In this document: positions 1-10,054 of the stretch, in pieces
Position numbering within the stretch: the stretch's first letter is position 1
Layout of the letters: each line of letters opens with the position of its first letter
NCBI RefSeq assembly: GCF_004297405.1
Contig: NZ_SCVC01000046.1
Span: 1-64,000, forward strand
Direction: 5' to 3'
DNA from: Reyranella sp.
GTDB taxonomy: Bacteria; Pseudomonadota; Alphaproteobacteria; Reyranellales; Reyranellaceae
DNA length: 64,000 nt
Made by a program: the position numbers and the translations under genes
The notes under the pieces: model-generated
What the model was told of the DNA's origin: nothing
Seen by the model: only the letters and a program-made list of their open reading frames with translations
Database searches by the model: none

Positions 1-162
1 CCCAACGACAACTACTGGGACTGGCAGGCCGGCGTCGTCGTCAACGTCTATGGCTTCGACCTCTCCGCCGTCTACACAGGCACCAACCTCAGCGTCCAGG
101 ACTGCCTCGGCACCCAGAACTGCGCCTCACGCGTCATCATCGGTATCTCAAAGACGTTCTAG
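1..162 (+). CDS. C-terminal end of a TorF-like putative outer-membrane protein (partial)
   Basis: The first 53 codons of the window are open in frame 1 and stop at TAG 160-162, so only the C-terminus of the protein is present. The residues alternate polar and hydrophobic (for example VVVNVYGFDLSAVYTG) and end in SKTF, that is, with a C-terminal phenylalanine as in many outer-membrane beta-barrels. A Cys pair (DCLGTQNCA) sits before the last strand. This matches the ending of TorF/Gcw_chp-type putative porins. The family name is tentative because most of the protein lies outside the window. Confidence 0.55.
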   Translation, partial: PNDNYWDWQAGVVVNVYGFDLSAVYTGTNLSVQDCLGTQNCASRVIIGISKTF

Positions 163-225
163 GCAAGGCTGACCCAGCGACCATAGAGGGTTGCCGCTCC
201 ACCGGGCGGCTGCCATCTATGGCGG

Positions 226-1485
226 ATGGACAAGGAACGGTTCGATCTCGCCATCGTCGGCGCCGGCCTCAACGGCAGCCTGCTGGCGCTGGCCGCCGGC
301 GAAGCAGGGCTCTCCACCGCCCTGATCGATCGCGTGGCGCTCACCACCATGAGCCAGGCCGGTTTCGACGGCCGCACCACAGCCATCGCCTACACCAGCC
401 AACGCCTGTTCGCCGCGTTGGGCCTGTGGGACGAGGTCGCCGCCGAAGCCGAACCGATCCGCGATATCCGCATCTCGGATGCAGGCCATGATGGCCGCGC
501 CAGCCCGCTGTTCCTGCACTTCGACCATCGCGAGGCGGCCGACGAGGGAACCGAAGCGGCCCCGATGGGCTGGATCGTCGAAAACCGCTTCCTGCGTGCC
601 GCACTACTGCGCCGACTCGCCACCTGCCCGCAGGTCGAGCTGATTGCCCCCGACGAAGTCACCGATAGCAAGCGTGACCTCGACAAGGCCGAGCTCACCT
701 TGAAGAGCGGGCGTCGCATCGCCACACGGCTGATCGCCTCCGCCGAGGGCCGCTTCGGCTCGATGCGCGAGGACGCCGGCATCGGCGCGCGCGCCTGGTC
801 CTACGATCAGATCGCCATCGTGCTCGTGGCCAAACACGAACGGCCGCATCGCGGCGTGGCGCAGGAGAAGTTTCTGCCGGGCGGACCCTTCGCCATCCTG
901 CCGATGACCGACAGCTCCACAGGCGAGCATCGTTCGTCGATCGTCTGGACCGAACGCGCCGATCTCGCGCGCCGCCTGCTCGAACTCGATGGACCGCGCT
1001 TCCAGGCCGAATTCGCCCGCCGCTTCGGCGACCATCTCGGTGCCGTCGCGCCCATCGGTCCGCGTTGGTGGTATCCGTTGGGCCTTGTGCATGCCGAGCG
1101 CTACATCGACACGCGGCTGGTGTTGGTAGGCGATGCCGCCCATGGCATCCATCCCATCGCGGGCCAGGGCTACAATCTCGGCGTCCGCGATATCGCCGCT
1201 CTCGTCGAAGTGTTGATCGACACCAAGCGGCTGGGCCTCGATGTCGGTGGCGCCGACGCGTTGGAGCGCTATGCCCAGTGGCGTCGCGCCGACAACTTCA
1301 CCATGGTTGCCGCCACCGATCTCCTGAACCGGTTGTTCTCCAACGACATCACGCCGCTCCGTCTCGCGCGCGACCTCGGCCTCGCCGCCGTGAACCGCGT
1401 GCCGCCGCTGCGCCGCTTTTTCGTCCGCCATGCGATGGGCCTGGTCGGCGATCTGCCCAAGCTGATCCGCGGCGAGCGGCCCTAG
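226..1485 (+). CDS. UbiH/UbiF/COQ6-family FAD-dependent hydroxylase
   Basis: A 419-residue class A flavoprotein monooxygenase that probably hydroxylates the ring of a ubiquinone precursor. The N-terminal Rossmann motif GAGLNG (residues 12-17) binds the FAD ADP moiety. AEGR near 174-177 stands where the DG motif is expected, and GDAAHGIHPIAGQG (302-315) is the second FAD motif typical of UbiH/VisC/COQ6 proteins. Length matches the family (about 390-420). The ring position cannot be told from sequence, so no ubi letter is given. The gene stands alone, 50 bp before a CobW gene on the same strand. No strong Shine-Dalgarno precedes ATG 226, but it gives the correct N-terminus for the Rossmann fold. 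Confidence 0.9.
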   Translation: MDKERFDLAIVGAGLNGSLLALAAGEAGLSTALIDRVALTTMSQAGFDGRTTAIAYTSQRLFAALGLWDEVAAEAEPIRDIRISDAGHDGRASPLFLHFDHREAADEGTEAAPMGWIVENRFLRAALLRRLATCPQVELIAPDEVTDSKRDLDKAELTLKSGRRIATRLIASAEGRFGSMREDAGIGARAWSYDQIAIVLVAKHERPHRGVAQEKFLPGGPFAILPMTDSSTGEHRSSIVWTERADLARRLLELDGPRFQAEFARRFGDHLGAVAPIGPRWWYPLGLVHAERYIDTRLVLVGDAAHGIHPIAGQGYNLGVRDIAALVEVLIDTKRLGLDVGGADALERYAQWRRADNFTMVAATDLLNRLFSNDITPLRLARDLGLAAVNRVPPLRRFFVRHAMGLVGDLPKLIRGERP

Positions 1486-1535
1486 ACTTAAGGGGTTTGC
1501 AGCCCTATCTCAGGGGCCAATTTCGAGGATTTCGC

Positions 1536-2513
1536 ATGGCCAGTCCCCAATCATCGGCGCAGGTGCCCGTCACCGTGCTCACCGGCTATCTCGGCGCCGG
1601 CAAGACCACCCTTCTCAACCGCATCCTGAGCGAACAGCACGGCAAGAAATACGCCGTCATCGTGAATGAATTCGGCGAGCTCGGCGTCGACAACGACCTC
1701 GTGGTGAATGCCGACGAGGAAGTGTTCGAGATGAACAACGGTTGCATCTGCTGCACCGTGCGTGGCGATCTGATCCGCATCATCGAAGGCCTGATGAAGC
1801 GCAAGGACAAGTTCGACGGCATCCTGGTCGAGACGACCGGACTCGCCGACCCTGGACCGGTGGCGCAGACCTTCTTCACCGACGACGACGTGAAGGCCCG
1901 CACCCGCCTCGACGCCATCGTGACCGTGATCGATGCCAAGCACTTCTTCGGCCAGCTCGAACAGGGTTCCGAAGCCGAGCAGCAGGTGGCGTTCGCCGAC
2001 GTGATCCTGCTCAACAAGACCGATCTGGTGAGCCCCGACGACCTCAAGAAGGTCGAAGACAAGATCCGCGGCATCAACCGCTATGCCCGCATCTTCCGCA
2101 CGCAGAAGAGCCAGATCGAGCTCGACGCCATCCTCGACAAGGGCGCATTCGATCTCGCCCGCATCCTCGAGTTCGAACCGGACTTCCTGCACTCCGGCCA
2201 CGACCACAATCATGGCGACGAAGTCGCAAGCCTCTCGATTAGCGCCGACCGGCCCGTCGATCCCGACAAGTTCCAGAAGTGGATGGGCGCGCTGCTGCAG
2301 ATCAAGGGTCCCGATATCTTCCGCAGCAAGGGCATCCTGGCGATCGACGGCGCGCCGCGCCGCTACGTCTATCAGGGCGTCCACATGATGATGGACAGCG
2401 ACTGGGGTTCGGCCTGGAAGGACGGGGAGGCTCGGTCGAGCAAGCTGGTCTTCATCGGCCGCAACCTCGACGGCGACAACCTGAAGCGCGGCTTCGAAGA
2501 CTGTCTGAAGTAG
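1536..2513 (+). CDS. CobW/COG0523-family GTPase (metal chaperone)
   Basis: A 325-residue G3E GTPase. Walker A is GYLGAGKTT (17-25), the conserved metal-binding CxCC is C70-I-C72-C73 and the guanine-specificity motif NKTD is at 160-163. A His-rich stretch HSGHDHNHGDE (219-229) joins the GTPase to the CobW C-terminal domain. These proteins deliver metals such as zinc or cobalt to client enzymes in the cytoplasm using GTP. The reading frame is open further upstream, but ATG 1536 gives the family N-terminus directly before the Walker A strand. The metal and client are not shown by the context. Confidence 0.9.
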   Translation: MASPQSSAQVPVTVLTGYLGAGKTTLLNRILSEQHGKKYAVIVNEFGELGVDNDLVVNADEEVFEMNNGCICCTVRGDLIRIIEGLMKRKDKFDGILVETTGLADPGPVAQTFFTDDDVKARTRLDAIVTVIDAKHFFGQLEQGSEAEQQVAFADVILLNKTDLVSPDDLKKVEDKIRGINRYARIFRTQKSQIELDAILDKGAFDLARILEFEPDFLHSGHDHNHGDEVASLSISADRPVDPDKFQKWMGALLQIKGPDIFRSKGILAIDGAPRRYVYQGVHMMMDSDWGSAWKDGEARSSKLVFIGRNLDGDNLKRGFEDCLK

Positions 2514-2522
2514 TTTGACCCT

Positions 2523-3563
2523 GTGAAACTCGATCTCGCCAATCCGGCCTGGCAGCAGACCCTGCCGCCGGCCCGTTCGCTTGCGACCGACGCACCAGTC
2601 GCCGCCTGCGCCTTCAGCCGCGACGGCAACACCGTAGCCTTTGCCCTGGGTGATGGCCAAGTTCGGCAGATGCCGGCCGACATCAAAGCCGCCGCACCCG
2701 ACGCTGCGCCGCCCCTGCACAGCGGCGTCGCGCTGGCGTTGATCGGCGATCCAGCCGGCGACGGCTTCGTGAGTGGCGGCGATGACGGCCGCGTGCTGCG
2801 CGTGGCGCTCGACGGTACCGCCACGGAGCTGCTGACGCAGAAGGGAAAATGGGTCGAGCATCTTGCCGCCCATCGCAATGGCGCGATCGCCGCCGGCGTG
2901 GGCCGCGCGATGTTCGTGGCCAAGGATGGCGAGGTGCGCGAATTCGGGCCGCATCAGAGCACGGTGGCCGGTCTCGATTTCAGCAAGGACGGCAGCCGCG
3001 TCGCCTGCGCCCACTATGACGGCATCACCGTGTGGAGCATCGGCCAGGTCGTCCTGCCGCCGCGTCGCTTCGCCTGGCGCGGCAGCCACGTCGCGCTGAA
3101 GTGGAGCACCGACGGCAAGTTCATCGCCACGGGCACGCAGGAAAACGACATCCATGTCTGGCGCGTGGCGCAGGCCACCGACATGCGCATGCAGGGCTAC
3201 CCCGCCAAGGTGAAGTCGCTCTCCTGGACCGCCGACGCGCGCTTTCTCTACACCTCGTCGCAGCCTGTCTTCACGGCCTGGCCGTTCGCCGGCAAGGGGC
3301 CCGAGGGCAAGCCGCCGTTGCAGTTCGGCGACGAGGGCGCGGGCCTGATGACGGTGGTCGCGGCCCATCCCACGGCCGAGTTCGTGGCCGGCGGCTACGA
3401 CTCCGGCGAGCTGCAGCTCGGCGACATCAAGACCAAGCGCTCTGTCGTGCTCAAGATGGCCGATGGTTCGGCAATCACCTGCCTCGCCTGGGCGCCGGGC
3501 GGTTTCCGGCTCGCCGTCGGCAACGACCGCGGCGATCTTCTGGTGATCGACCTTAGGCGTTAG
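2523..3563 (+). CDS. WD40-repeat beta-propeller protein
   Basis: A 346-residue protein with at least five degenerate WD40-type blades: FSRDGNTVAFALGDGQV, FSKDGSRVACAHYDGITVW, WSTDGKFIATGTQENDIHVW, WTADARFLYTSS and WAPGGFRLAVGNDRGDL. There is no signal peptide or membrane segment, so it is probably a cytoplasmic scaffold. It starts with GTG at 2523, nine bases after the CobW stop, which implies one transcript. Homologous pairings of COG0523 GTPases with WD40 proteins are plausible but I cannot confirm one here. Its stop abuts the stop of the convergent MFS gene. Confidence 0.8.
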   Translation: MKLDLANPAWQQTLPPARSLATDAPVAACAFSRDGNTVAFALGDGQVRQMPADIKAAAPDAAPPLHSGVALALIGDPAGDGFVSGGDDGRVLRVALDGTATELLTQKGKWVEHLAAHRNGAIAAGVGRAMFVAKDGEVREFGPHQSTVAGLDFSKDGSRVACAHYDGITVWSIGQVVLPPRRFAWRGSHVALKWSTDGKFIATGTQENDIHVWRVAQATDMRMQGYPAKVKSLSWTADARFLYTSSQPVFTAWPFAGKGPEGKPPLQFGDEGAGLMTVVAAHPTAEFVAGGYDSGELQLGDIKTKRSVVLKMADGSAITCLAWAPGGFRLAVGNDRGDLLVIDLRR

Positions 3564-4769
<1,206 letters not shown>

Positions 4770-4837
4770 TTTAAGGAGGTCATGTGCGCGGTCGCTCTAA
4801 AGGCAATTCCCTCCCGGCGCCATGCTATAAGCGGACC

Positions 4838-5611
4838 ATGTCATCGCTGCCTGACCTGTCAGAAATGCAGATCCGCCGATATGCGCGCCATATCGTGCTG
4901 GCGGAGGTGGGTGGCATCGGACAATCGCGGCTGATTGCCGCCAAGGTGCTGGTGATCGGCGCCGGCGGCCTTGGCGCACCCCTCCTGCAGTATCTCGCAG
5001 CGGCCGGTATCGGCACGCTGGGTGTGATCGACCACGACACGGTCGATCTTTCCAACCTGCAGCGGCAGGTCATCCATCGCACCAGCGACGTCGGCATCTC
5101 CAAGGTCGAGAGCGCGCGGCGCGCACTCGGCGACATCAATCCCGAGGTGCAGGTGCAGGTTCACGATGAACGCCTCACCGCCGAGAACGCCACGCGCATC
5201 CTCGCGGGCTACGACGTCGTGGCCGACGGCAGCGACAACTTCGCCACGCGCTACCTCCTGAACGACACCTGTTATCGCCTGAAGAAGACTTTGGTCTCGG
5301 CGGCGATCCTGCGGTTCGACGGGCAGGTCTCGACCTACAAGGCCTGGCAGGGCCCAGGCCATCCCTGCCTGCGCTGCCTCTTTCCGGTGGCGCCGTCGGA
5401 AGACGCCGTGCCGAGCTGCGCCCAGGCGGGCGTTCTGGGAGCACTCGCCGGCACGCTAGGCACCCTGCAGGCGACGGAGGTCGTGAAGGAAATCCTTGAG
5501 GTCGGCCGTTCGCTCTCGGGCCGGCTGCTGATGTACGACGCGCTCGCTGCATCCTTCGACGAAATGACGATCGCCAAGCGTCCGGATTGCCCAACCTGTG
5601 GGGCCTCATGA
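4838..5611 (+). CDS. HesA/MoeB/ThiF-family E1-like adenylyltransferase
   Basis: A 257-residue E1-like enzyme that adenylates the C-terminal Gly-Gly of a ubiquitin-fold sulfur carrier (MoaD or ThiS type). It shows the nucleotide-binding GAGGLG (41-46), the zinc-binding pairs C177xxC180 and C251xxC254, and a candidate catalytic Cys194 in PSCAQAGVLG. Length fits MoeB (about 250). Whether it serves molybdopterin, thiamine or another sulfur pathway is not decided by the neighbours. ATG 4838 is chosen because it gives the family N-terminus LSEMQIRRYARHI. Its stop overlaps the next start in ATGA at 5608-5611. Confidence 0.88.
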   Translation: MSSLPDLSEMQIRRYARHIVLAEVGGIGQSRLIAAKVLVIGAGGLGAPLLQYLAAAGIGTLGVIDHDTVDLSNLQRQVIHRTSDVGISKVESARRALGDINPEVQVQVHDERLTAENATRILAGYDVVADGSDNFATRYLLNDTCYRLKKTLVSAAILRFDGQVSTYKAWQGPGHPCLRCLFPVAPSEDAVPSCAQAGVLGALAGTLGTLQATEVVKEILEVGRSLSGRLLMYDALAASFDEMTIAKRPDCPTCGAS

Positions 5612-5997
5612 GCGACGGCGGCATTTCGGTCATCCTGCGCGCCGGCGACTATGAGAGTGCCCACTATGCGCTGGCGCTGGCTGCCGCCGCATTGGCCGTG
5701 AACAAGCCCGCCGTTCTCTTCTTCACCATGTCCGGCATTCGCGCCCTGCAGGGCCCACCCCCTTCCCTCGAGGACTGGGATCGCGACGCCCAGAACCGCG
5801 CGCGCGGCGTCGGCGATTTCGAAACCTTGCTTCAGGCCTGCGTCGAGCTTGGCGCGCGCTTTATCGTGTGCGAAATGGGTTTGCGGTCGCTCGACATCGA
5901 CCGTGCGAGCCTCAGGGCCGATGTACCGTTCACGGTCGCCGGTATCGTGACCTTGCTGGAAGAGACCAAGCCGGGCATGCACCTCGTTTCATTGTGA
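5608..5997 (+). CDS. DsrE/DsrF-like family protein
   Basis: A 129-residue protein resembling the DsrE/DsrF/YchN alpha/beta fold, with a Rossmann-like start (ILRAGDYESAHYALALAAAA) and a conserved-looking Cys in the segment ARFIVCEMGLRSL. Such proteins relay or bind sulfur in the cytoplasm. It is coupled to the preceding E1-like gene by an ATGA overlap, supporting a joint role in sulfur transfer. A TTG at 5587 is also in frame, but ATG 5608 with the overlap is the better start. The exact partner is unknown. Confidence 0.75.
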   Translation: MSDGGISVILRAGDYESAHYALALAAAALAVNKPAVLFFTMSGIRALQGPPPSLEDWDRDAQNRARGVGDFETLLQACVELGARFIVCEMGLRSLDIDRASLRADVPFTVAGIVTLLEETKPGMHLVSL

Positions 5998-6013
5998 CGT
6001 ATCGGGAGAGTTC

Positions 6014-6991
6014 ATGACATCCGCCGCCTTCGACGTGCTGGGAATCGGTAACGCCATCGTCGACGTCCTGAGCAGAGCCGACGATTCCTTCCTCGGCCAG
6101 CATGGCCTGGTTAAGGGCAGCATGATGCTGATCGATGAGGCGCGGGCCGAGACGCTCTATGCAGCCATGGGCCCAGGTGTCGAGATCTCCGGCGGCTCCT
6201 GCGGCAATACCATGGCCGGTGTCGCCTCGTTCGGCGGCAAGGGCGCCTATATCGGCAAGGTCCGCAACGATCAGCTCGGCGACGTGTTCGGCCATGACCT
6301 CAAGGCGACCGGTGTCTCCTTCGAGACGGCCAGCGCTACTTCGGGTCCGTCGACCGCGCGTTGTCTGATCCTGGTGACGCCCGACGCGCAGCGCACCATG
6401 AACACTTATCTTGGCGCCTGCACCGGCCTCGGCCCCAACGACATCGATGTCGCGCGCGTGGGATCGGCGCAGGTGACTTATGTCGAGGGCTATCTCTGGG
6501 ATGCCCCGGCCGCCAAGCAGGCCGTGCTCAAGGCGTTCGATGCAGCTCACGCCGCCGGCCGCAAGGTCTCGATCACGCTTTCGGATTCCTTCTGCGTCCA
6601 TCGCTATCGCGAGGAGTTCCGCGACCTCATCCGCAACAAGGTCGATATCCTGTTCGGCAACGAAGCCGAGATCAAAGCGCTCTACGAGGTCGAGACCTTC
6701 GAGGAAGCCCTCGAAGCCGCGCGCAAGGAAGCCAAGATCGCCGCCCTGACGCGCAGCGAGAAGGGCTCGGTCGTGATCAAGGGCAGCGAGACCTACGAAG
6801 TGCCGGCCGCCCCCGTGGCCAAGGTCGTCGACACGACCGGCGCTGGCGATCTCTATGCTTCCGGTTTCCTGTTTGGTTTCACGCACGGCAAGCCGCTGGC
6901 TGAATGTGCCCGACTGGGCGGCGTGGCAGCAGCCGAAGTGATCTCCCATGTCGGCGCCCGGCCCGAGCAGGCGCTGAGCACCCTCATTTGA
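6014..6991 (+). CDS. Adenosine kinase (PfkB family)
   Basis: A 325-residue PfkB/ribokinase-family sugar kinase. The anion-hole and catalytic motif DTTGAGD (273-279, base Asp279) is intact, and GGSCGNTMAGVASFGGKGAYIGKV supplies the substrate-side di-glycine motif seen in alphaproteobacterial adenosine kinases. It would phosphorylate adenosine to AMP in purine salvage; other PfkB substrates cannot be excluded. GGGAGAG precedes ATG 6014. The stop overlaps the TTG start of the following transporter (TTGA, 6988-6991). Confidence 0.85.
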   Translation: MTSAAFDVLGIGNAIVDVLSRADDSFLGQHGLVKGSMMLIDEARAETLYAAMGPGVEISGGSCGNTMAGVASFGGKGAYIGKVRNDQLGDVFGHDLKATGVSFETASATSGPSTARCLILVTPDAQRTMNTYLGACTGLGPNDIDVARVGSAQVTYVEGYLWDAPAAKQAVLKAFDAAHAAGRKVSITLSDSFCVHRYREEFRDLIRNKVDILFGNEAEIKALYEVETFEEALEAARKEAKIAALTRSEKGSVVIKGSETYEVPAAPVAKVVDTTGAGDLYASGFLFGFTHGKPLAECARLGGVAAAEVISHVGARPEQALSTLI

Positions 6992-8388
6992 GCGGTCCCG
7001 CCGCCGACACCCACACGCGCGGCTGGCGTGAGTCACTCGCGACCTACACGCATCCGCGCGTCGTCACGTTCCTGTTCCTCGGCTTCTCGGCCGGGCTGCC
7101 GTTCCTGCTGGTCTTCGCCACGCTGTCGGCATGGCTGCGCGAGTACGGCATCAGCCGTACCGCGATCGGCTTCATCAGCTGGATAGGCATCACCTACTCC
7201 TTCAAGTTCGTGTGGTCGCCGGTGGTCGACCGCGTGCCGCTGCCACTGCTCACGCGCTGGCTGGGACGCCGCCGATCCTGGATGCTGCTCGCACAGGCAG
7301 GCATCGCCGGTGGCCTGCTGGGCATGTCCTTCTGCGACCCGCGCACCGATCTCTGGAGCCTGGTGGTGCTGGCGCTGGTCGTGGCCTTCTCCTCGGCCAC
7401 GCAGGACATCGCCCTGGATGCCTTCCGCATCGAGGCGACCGATGCGAGCCTGCAGGGCGCGACCGCCGCCACCTACCAGCTCGGTTACCGTATCGCCGTG
7501 CTCGCAGCCGGCGCCGGCGCGCTCTACATCGCCGAGTTCGGCTCCTGGCCCATCGCCTACCAGTCCATGGCGGCGCTCGGTCTCGTGGGCATCCTCACGA
7601 CCCTCATCGTCACCGAGCCCGAGCGGCAAGTCACCGCCGGCACCTCGGAACTCGAGGGCAAGGTCGCGATCTTCGCCGCCGGTCTCGGCACGATGCCCGG
7701 GTGGGTACGCAAGGCGCTGATCTTCGTCTACGGCGCCATCGTCTGCCCGTTCGTCGATTTCTTCGCACGCTACGGCTGGATGGCCGTCGTGCTCCTGCTG
7801 TTCATCGGCCTCTTCCGCCTCTCCGACATCGCCATGGGCGTGATGGCCAACCCGTTCTACATCGACATGGGTTTCTCGCTGTCGCAGATCGCCAACGTCT
7901 CCAAGATCTACGGCTTCGTGATGTCGATCCTGGGCGCGCTGCTGGGCGGCGTGCTGGTCTTCCGTATCGGCGCGGCGCGGCTGCTCGTGGTTGCGGTATT
8001 CCTGATCGCGGCGAGCAACCTCACCTTCTCGTGGCTCGCACTGGTCGGCCAGCCCGACACCCTGATCCTCACCATCGCCATCAGCATCGACAATCTGGTC
8101 GGCGGCATGTCGGGCTCGATCTTCATCGCTTTCCTGTCCGGTCTCACCAACACGGCCTACACCGCAACACAGTACGCGCTCTTCACCTCGATCATGACCC
8201 TGCCCGGCAAACTGATGGGCGGCTCATCGGGCTGGATCGTGGACAAGCTGCAGGCGGAGTTCTCCTCAGTGCACAAGTTCGGTGGCTACGCGATCTTCTT
8301 CCTCTACACCGCGCTGCTCGGCCTGCCCGCGCTCGTGCTGGCCGTGATCGTCCGTCGTCGCTTTGAAAAAGAAACCCCTCCTTCCTGA
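6988..8388 (+). CDS. AmpG-like MFS transporter
   Basis: A 466-residue transporter with about 12 hydrophobic segments. The start FLFLGFSAGLPFLLVFATLSAWLRE and the later DIALDAFRIE resemble AmpG, the inner-membrane importer of anhydro-muropeptides in cell-wall recycling. The frame is open before the adenosine kinase stop; TTG 6988, overlapping that stop by four bases, gives a short cytosolic tail before helix 1 and is preferred. The stop TGA (8386-8388) forms the loop of a strong terminator hairpin. Substrate assignment rests on family resemblance only. Confidence 0.82.
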   Translation: MSGPAADTHTRGWRESLATYTHPRVVTFLFLGFSAGLPFLLVFATLSAWLREYGISRTAIGFISWIGITYSFKFVWSPVVDRVPLPLLTRWLGRRRSWMLLAQAGIAGGLLGMSFCDPRTDLWSLVVLALVVAFSSATQDIALDAFRIEATDASLQGATAATYQLGYRIAVLAAGAGALYIAEFGSWPIAYQSMAALGLVGILTTLIVTEPERQVTAGTSELEGKVAIFAAGLGTMPGWVRKALIFVYGAIVCPFVDFFARYGWMAVVLLLFIGLFRLSDIAMGVMANPFYIDMGFSLSQIANVSKIYGFVMSILGALLGGVLVFRIGAARLLVVAVFLIAASNLTFSWLALVGQPDTLILTIAISIDNLVGGMSGSIFIAFLSGLTNTAYTATQYALFTSIMTLPGKLMGGSSGWIVDKLQAEFSSVHKFGGYAIFFLYTALLGLPALVLAVIVRRRFEKETPPS

Positions 8389-8399
8389 GGAAGGAGGGG
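8375..8399. terminator. Bidirectional intrinsic terminator with the loop formed by a stop codon
   Basis: Eleven bases CCCCTCCTTCC (8375-8385) pair perfectly with GGAAGGAGGGG (8389-8399), and the three-base loop TGA is the stop codon of the AmpG-like gene. On the minus strand the hairpin is followed by TTTCTTTTTC, giving a good U-tract for the phoB transcript arriving from the right. Confidence 0.8.
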
Positions 8400-8534
8400 T
8401 CAGTAATTCGGCGTCGGGTGTCGTCCGAGCCGGGGGAACCGACCCATTCCGGAGCGGGGCGTGGGGCGCCGGCTTGGAATGGGCAAACCCCGTGTAGAGG
8501 GTGGACGCTACAAAACCGTTACTGGCCGTGTGGA

Positions 8535-8554
8535 AAACCCCGCCTTGGGGGTTA
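8535..8554 (-). terminator. Possible second terminator downstream of phoB
   Basis: On the minus strand AACCCC and GGGGTT flank a short loop and are followed by TTCC, seven bases past the phoB stop. The stem is short and the U-tract is poor, so this may assist the stronger hairpin at 8375-8399. Confidence 0.35.
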
Positions 8555-8560
8555 CCCGTA

Positions 8561-9304
8561 TCAGCCTGGCGTGGCGTCGAGGGCGTAGCCGGCGGCGCGA
8601 ACGGTGCGGATCACGTCAACATGGCTCTCGCCATTCAAGGCGATGCGCAGGCGGCGGATATGCACGTCGACCGTGCGAGCCTCGACATAGACATCCTTGC
8701 CCCACACGGCGTCGAGGAGCTGCTCGCGCGAGAAGACGCGGCCTGGATGTTCCATGAAGTGACGCAGCAGACGGAATTCCGTCGGCCCGAGGTGGATCGG
8801 CTTGCCACCGCGCGTCACACGATGCGCCACGAGGTCCATGACGATATCGGCATAGGACAGCGCCTCGTCGGCCAACGCCGGCCGGATGCGCCGCAGCACG
8901 GCACGGATGCGCGCCACCAGCTCGGTCGGCGAGAAGGGTTTGGGCACGTAATCGTCCGCGCCGGCGTCGAGCCCGCGCACGCGATCGCCCTCTTCACCGC
9001 GCGCCGTCAGCATGATGATCGGCACGTTGGCGGTGGAGGTCTGACGGCGCAGTTGACGGCAGACTTCGATGCCTGACATCAGCGGCAACATCCAGTCGAG
9101 CAGGATGAGGTCAGGTACATCTTCCTGGACGGCCCGAAGCGCCTCTTCGCCATCGAAAGCGACATCGACCTTGAAGCCCGACTGTTCGAGATTGTACCGC
9201 AGCAACTCGACCAGCGCGGTCTCGTCTTCGACGATCAGCACGCGCGGCTTCATCGTGGGAGCTTGAGCGTCGCGGCGGGCGGGAGTCACGGCGGTCATGC
9301 TCAT
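8561..9304 (-). CDS. phoB: Phosphate regulon response regulator PhoB
   Basis: An OmpR/PhoB-type regulator. The receiver domain shows VEDE (acidic pocket, residues 25-28), phospho-acceptor Asp70 in LLDWMLP and Lys122 in the PKPF motif. The C-terminal winged helix ends in VDVHIRRLRIAL and RTVRAAGYALD. It activates Pho genes when phosphorylated by PhoR. The 247-residue form starts at ATG 9304, which overlaps the phoU stop in ATGA. An internal ATG at 9253 (MKPRVLI) matches the usual PhoB N-terminus and gives about 230 residues, so it may be the true start. It is the last gene of the leftward pst-phoU-phoB operon. Confidence 0.95.
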   Translation of the reverse strand: MSMTAVTPARRDAQAPTMKPRVLIVEDETALVELLRYNLEQSGFKVDVAFDGEEALRAVQEDVPDLILLDWMLPLMSGIEVCRQLRRQTSTANVPIIMLTARGEEGDRVRGLDAGADDYVPKPFSPTELVARIRAVLRRIRPALADEALSYADIVMDLVAHRVTRGGKPIHLGPTEFRLLRHFMEHPGRVFSREQLLDAVWGKDVYVEARTVDVHIRRLRIALNGESHVDVIRTVRAAGYALDATPG

Positions 9305-10011
9305 GGTGCGTTACTCGTCGTGTAAAGGGAGGCGCTGCCCTTCGGCCTCACCTCGTCGAAACCGTGGCCGGTGGCTCGGAAGCTCACCAGCTCGGCGATA
9401 TTGGTCACGTGATCGCCGGCGCGTTCGATGTTCTTGGCCATGAACAGGAGATGCGTGCAGGCGGTGATCGTGCGCGGATCTTCCATCATGTAGGTGAGCA
9501 GGTGGCGGAACAGGCCGGTGTAGACCTGATCGATCTCCTCGTCGCGCTGCCAGACGTCGTGTGCCTTGGCGACATCGCCGTGGGCGAACGCGTCGAGCAC
9601 ATCCTTCAGCGCCGTGCGAACCAGGCGGCCCAGCCGCTCGATGCCGGTCACCGCCGAAGCTGGCGCGTTACTCTGCGACAGCACGATGCTGCGCTTGGCG
9701 GTGTTCTTGGCATAGTCGGCGATACGCTCCAGTGCCGCCGCGATCTTGATCGAGGACAGGATGACGCGCAGGTCGACGGCCATGGGCTGACGCAGCGCGA
9801 GGAGCTGAACCGTCTGCTCCTGCACGGCTTCGTCGAGCGCGTCGACACGGGCGTCATCGGCGATCACCCTCTCGGCCACCTCAGTGTCACGATCACGCAA
9901 GGCGATGAGCGATTGCGCGAGCTGGCTCTCGGCAAGGCCACCCATCTCGCTGATGGTGGCACTCAGCCGCTCCAGCTCTTCGTCGAAACGCTTCAGAGTA
10001 TGCTCGGGCAT
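9301..10011 (-). CDS. phoU: Phosphate-specific transport regulator PhoU
   Basis: A 236-residue all-helical protein made of two PhoU repeats, each with the ExxxD-type metal-binding face (for example RIADYAKNTAKR and NIERAGDHVTNIAEL). PhoU links the Pst transporter to PhoR and keeps the Pho regulon off when phosphate is plentiful. ATG 10011 is preceded by AAGGGACAAG, a reasonable ribosome site, and gives the standard start MPEHTLKRFDEEL. It lies between pstB (43-bp gap) and phoB (4-bp overlap). Confidence 0.96.
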   Translation of the reverse strand: MPEHTLKRFDEELERLSATISEMGGLAESQLAQSLIALRDRDTEVAERVIADDARVDALDEAVQEQTVQLLALRQPMAVDLRVILSSIKIAAALERIADYAKNTAKRSIVLSQSNAPASAVTGIERLGRLVRTALKDVLDAFAHGDVAKAHDVWQRDEEIDQVYTGLFRHLLTYMMEDPRTITACTHLLFMAKNIERAGDHVTNIAELVSFRATGHGFDEVRPKGSASLYTTSNAP

Positions 10012-10054
10012 GTCTTGTCCCTTCTTCTGCTCTTGTCTGATCGGCTGGATCAAC

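Noticed and set aside
1551-3368. A 605-codon open frame opposite the CobW and WD40 genes
   Set aside because: Same reasoning: antisense of two well-supported genes, no motifs, no start context.
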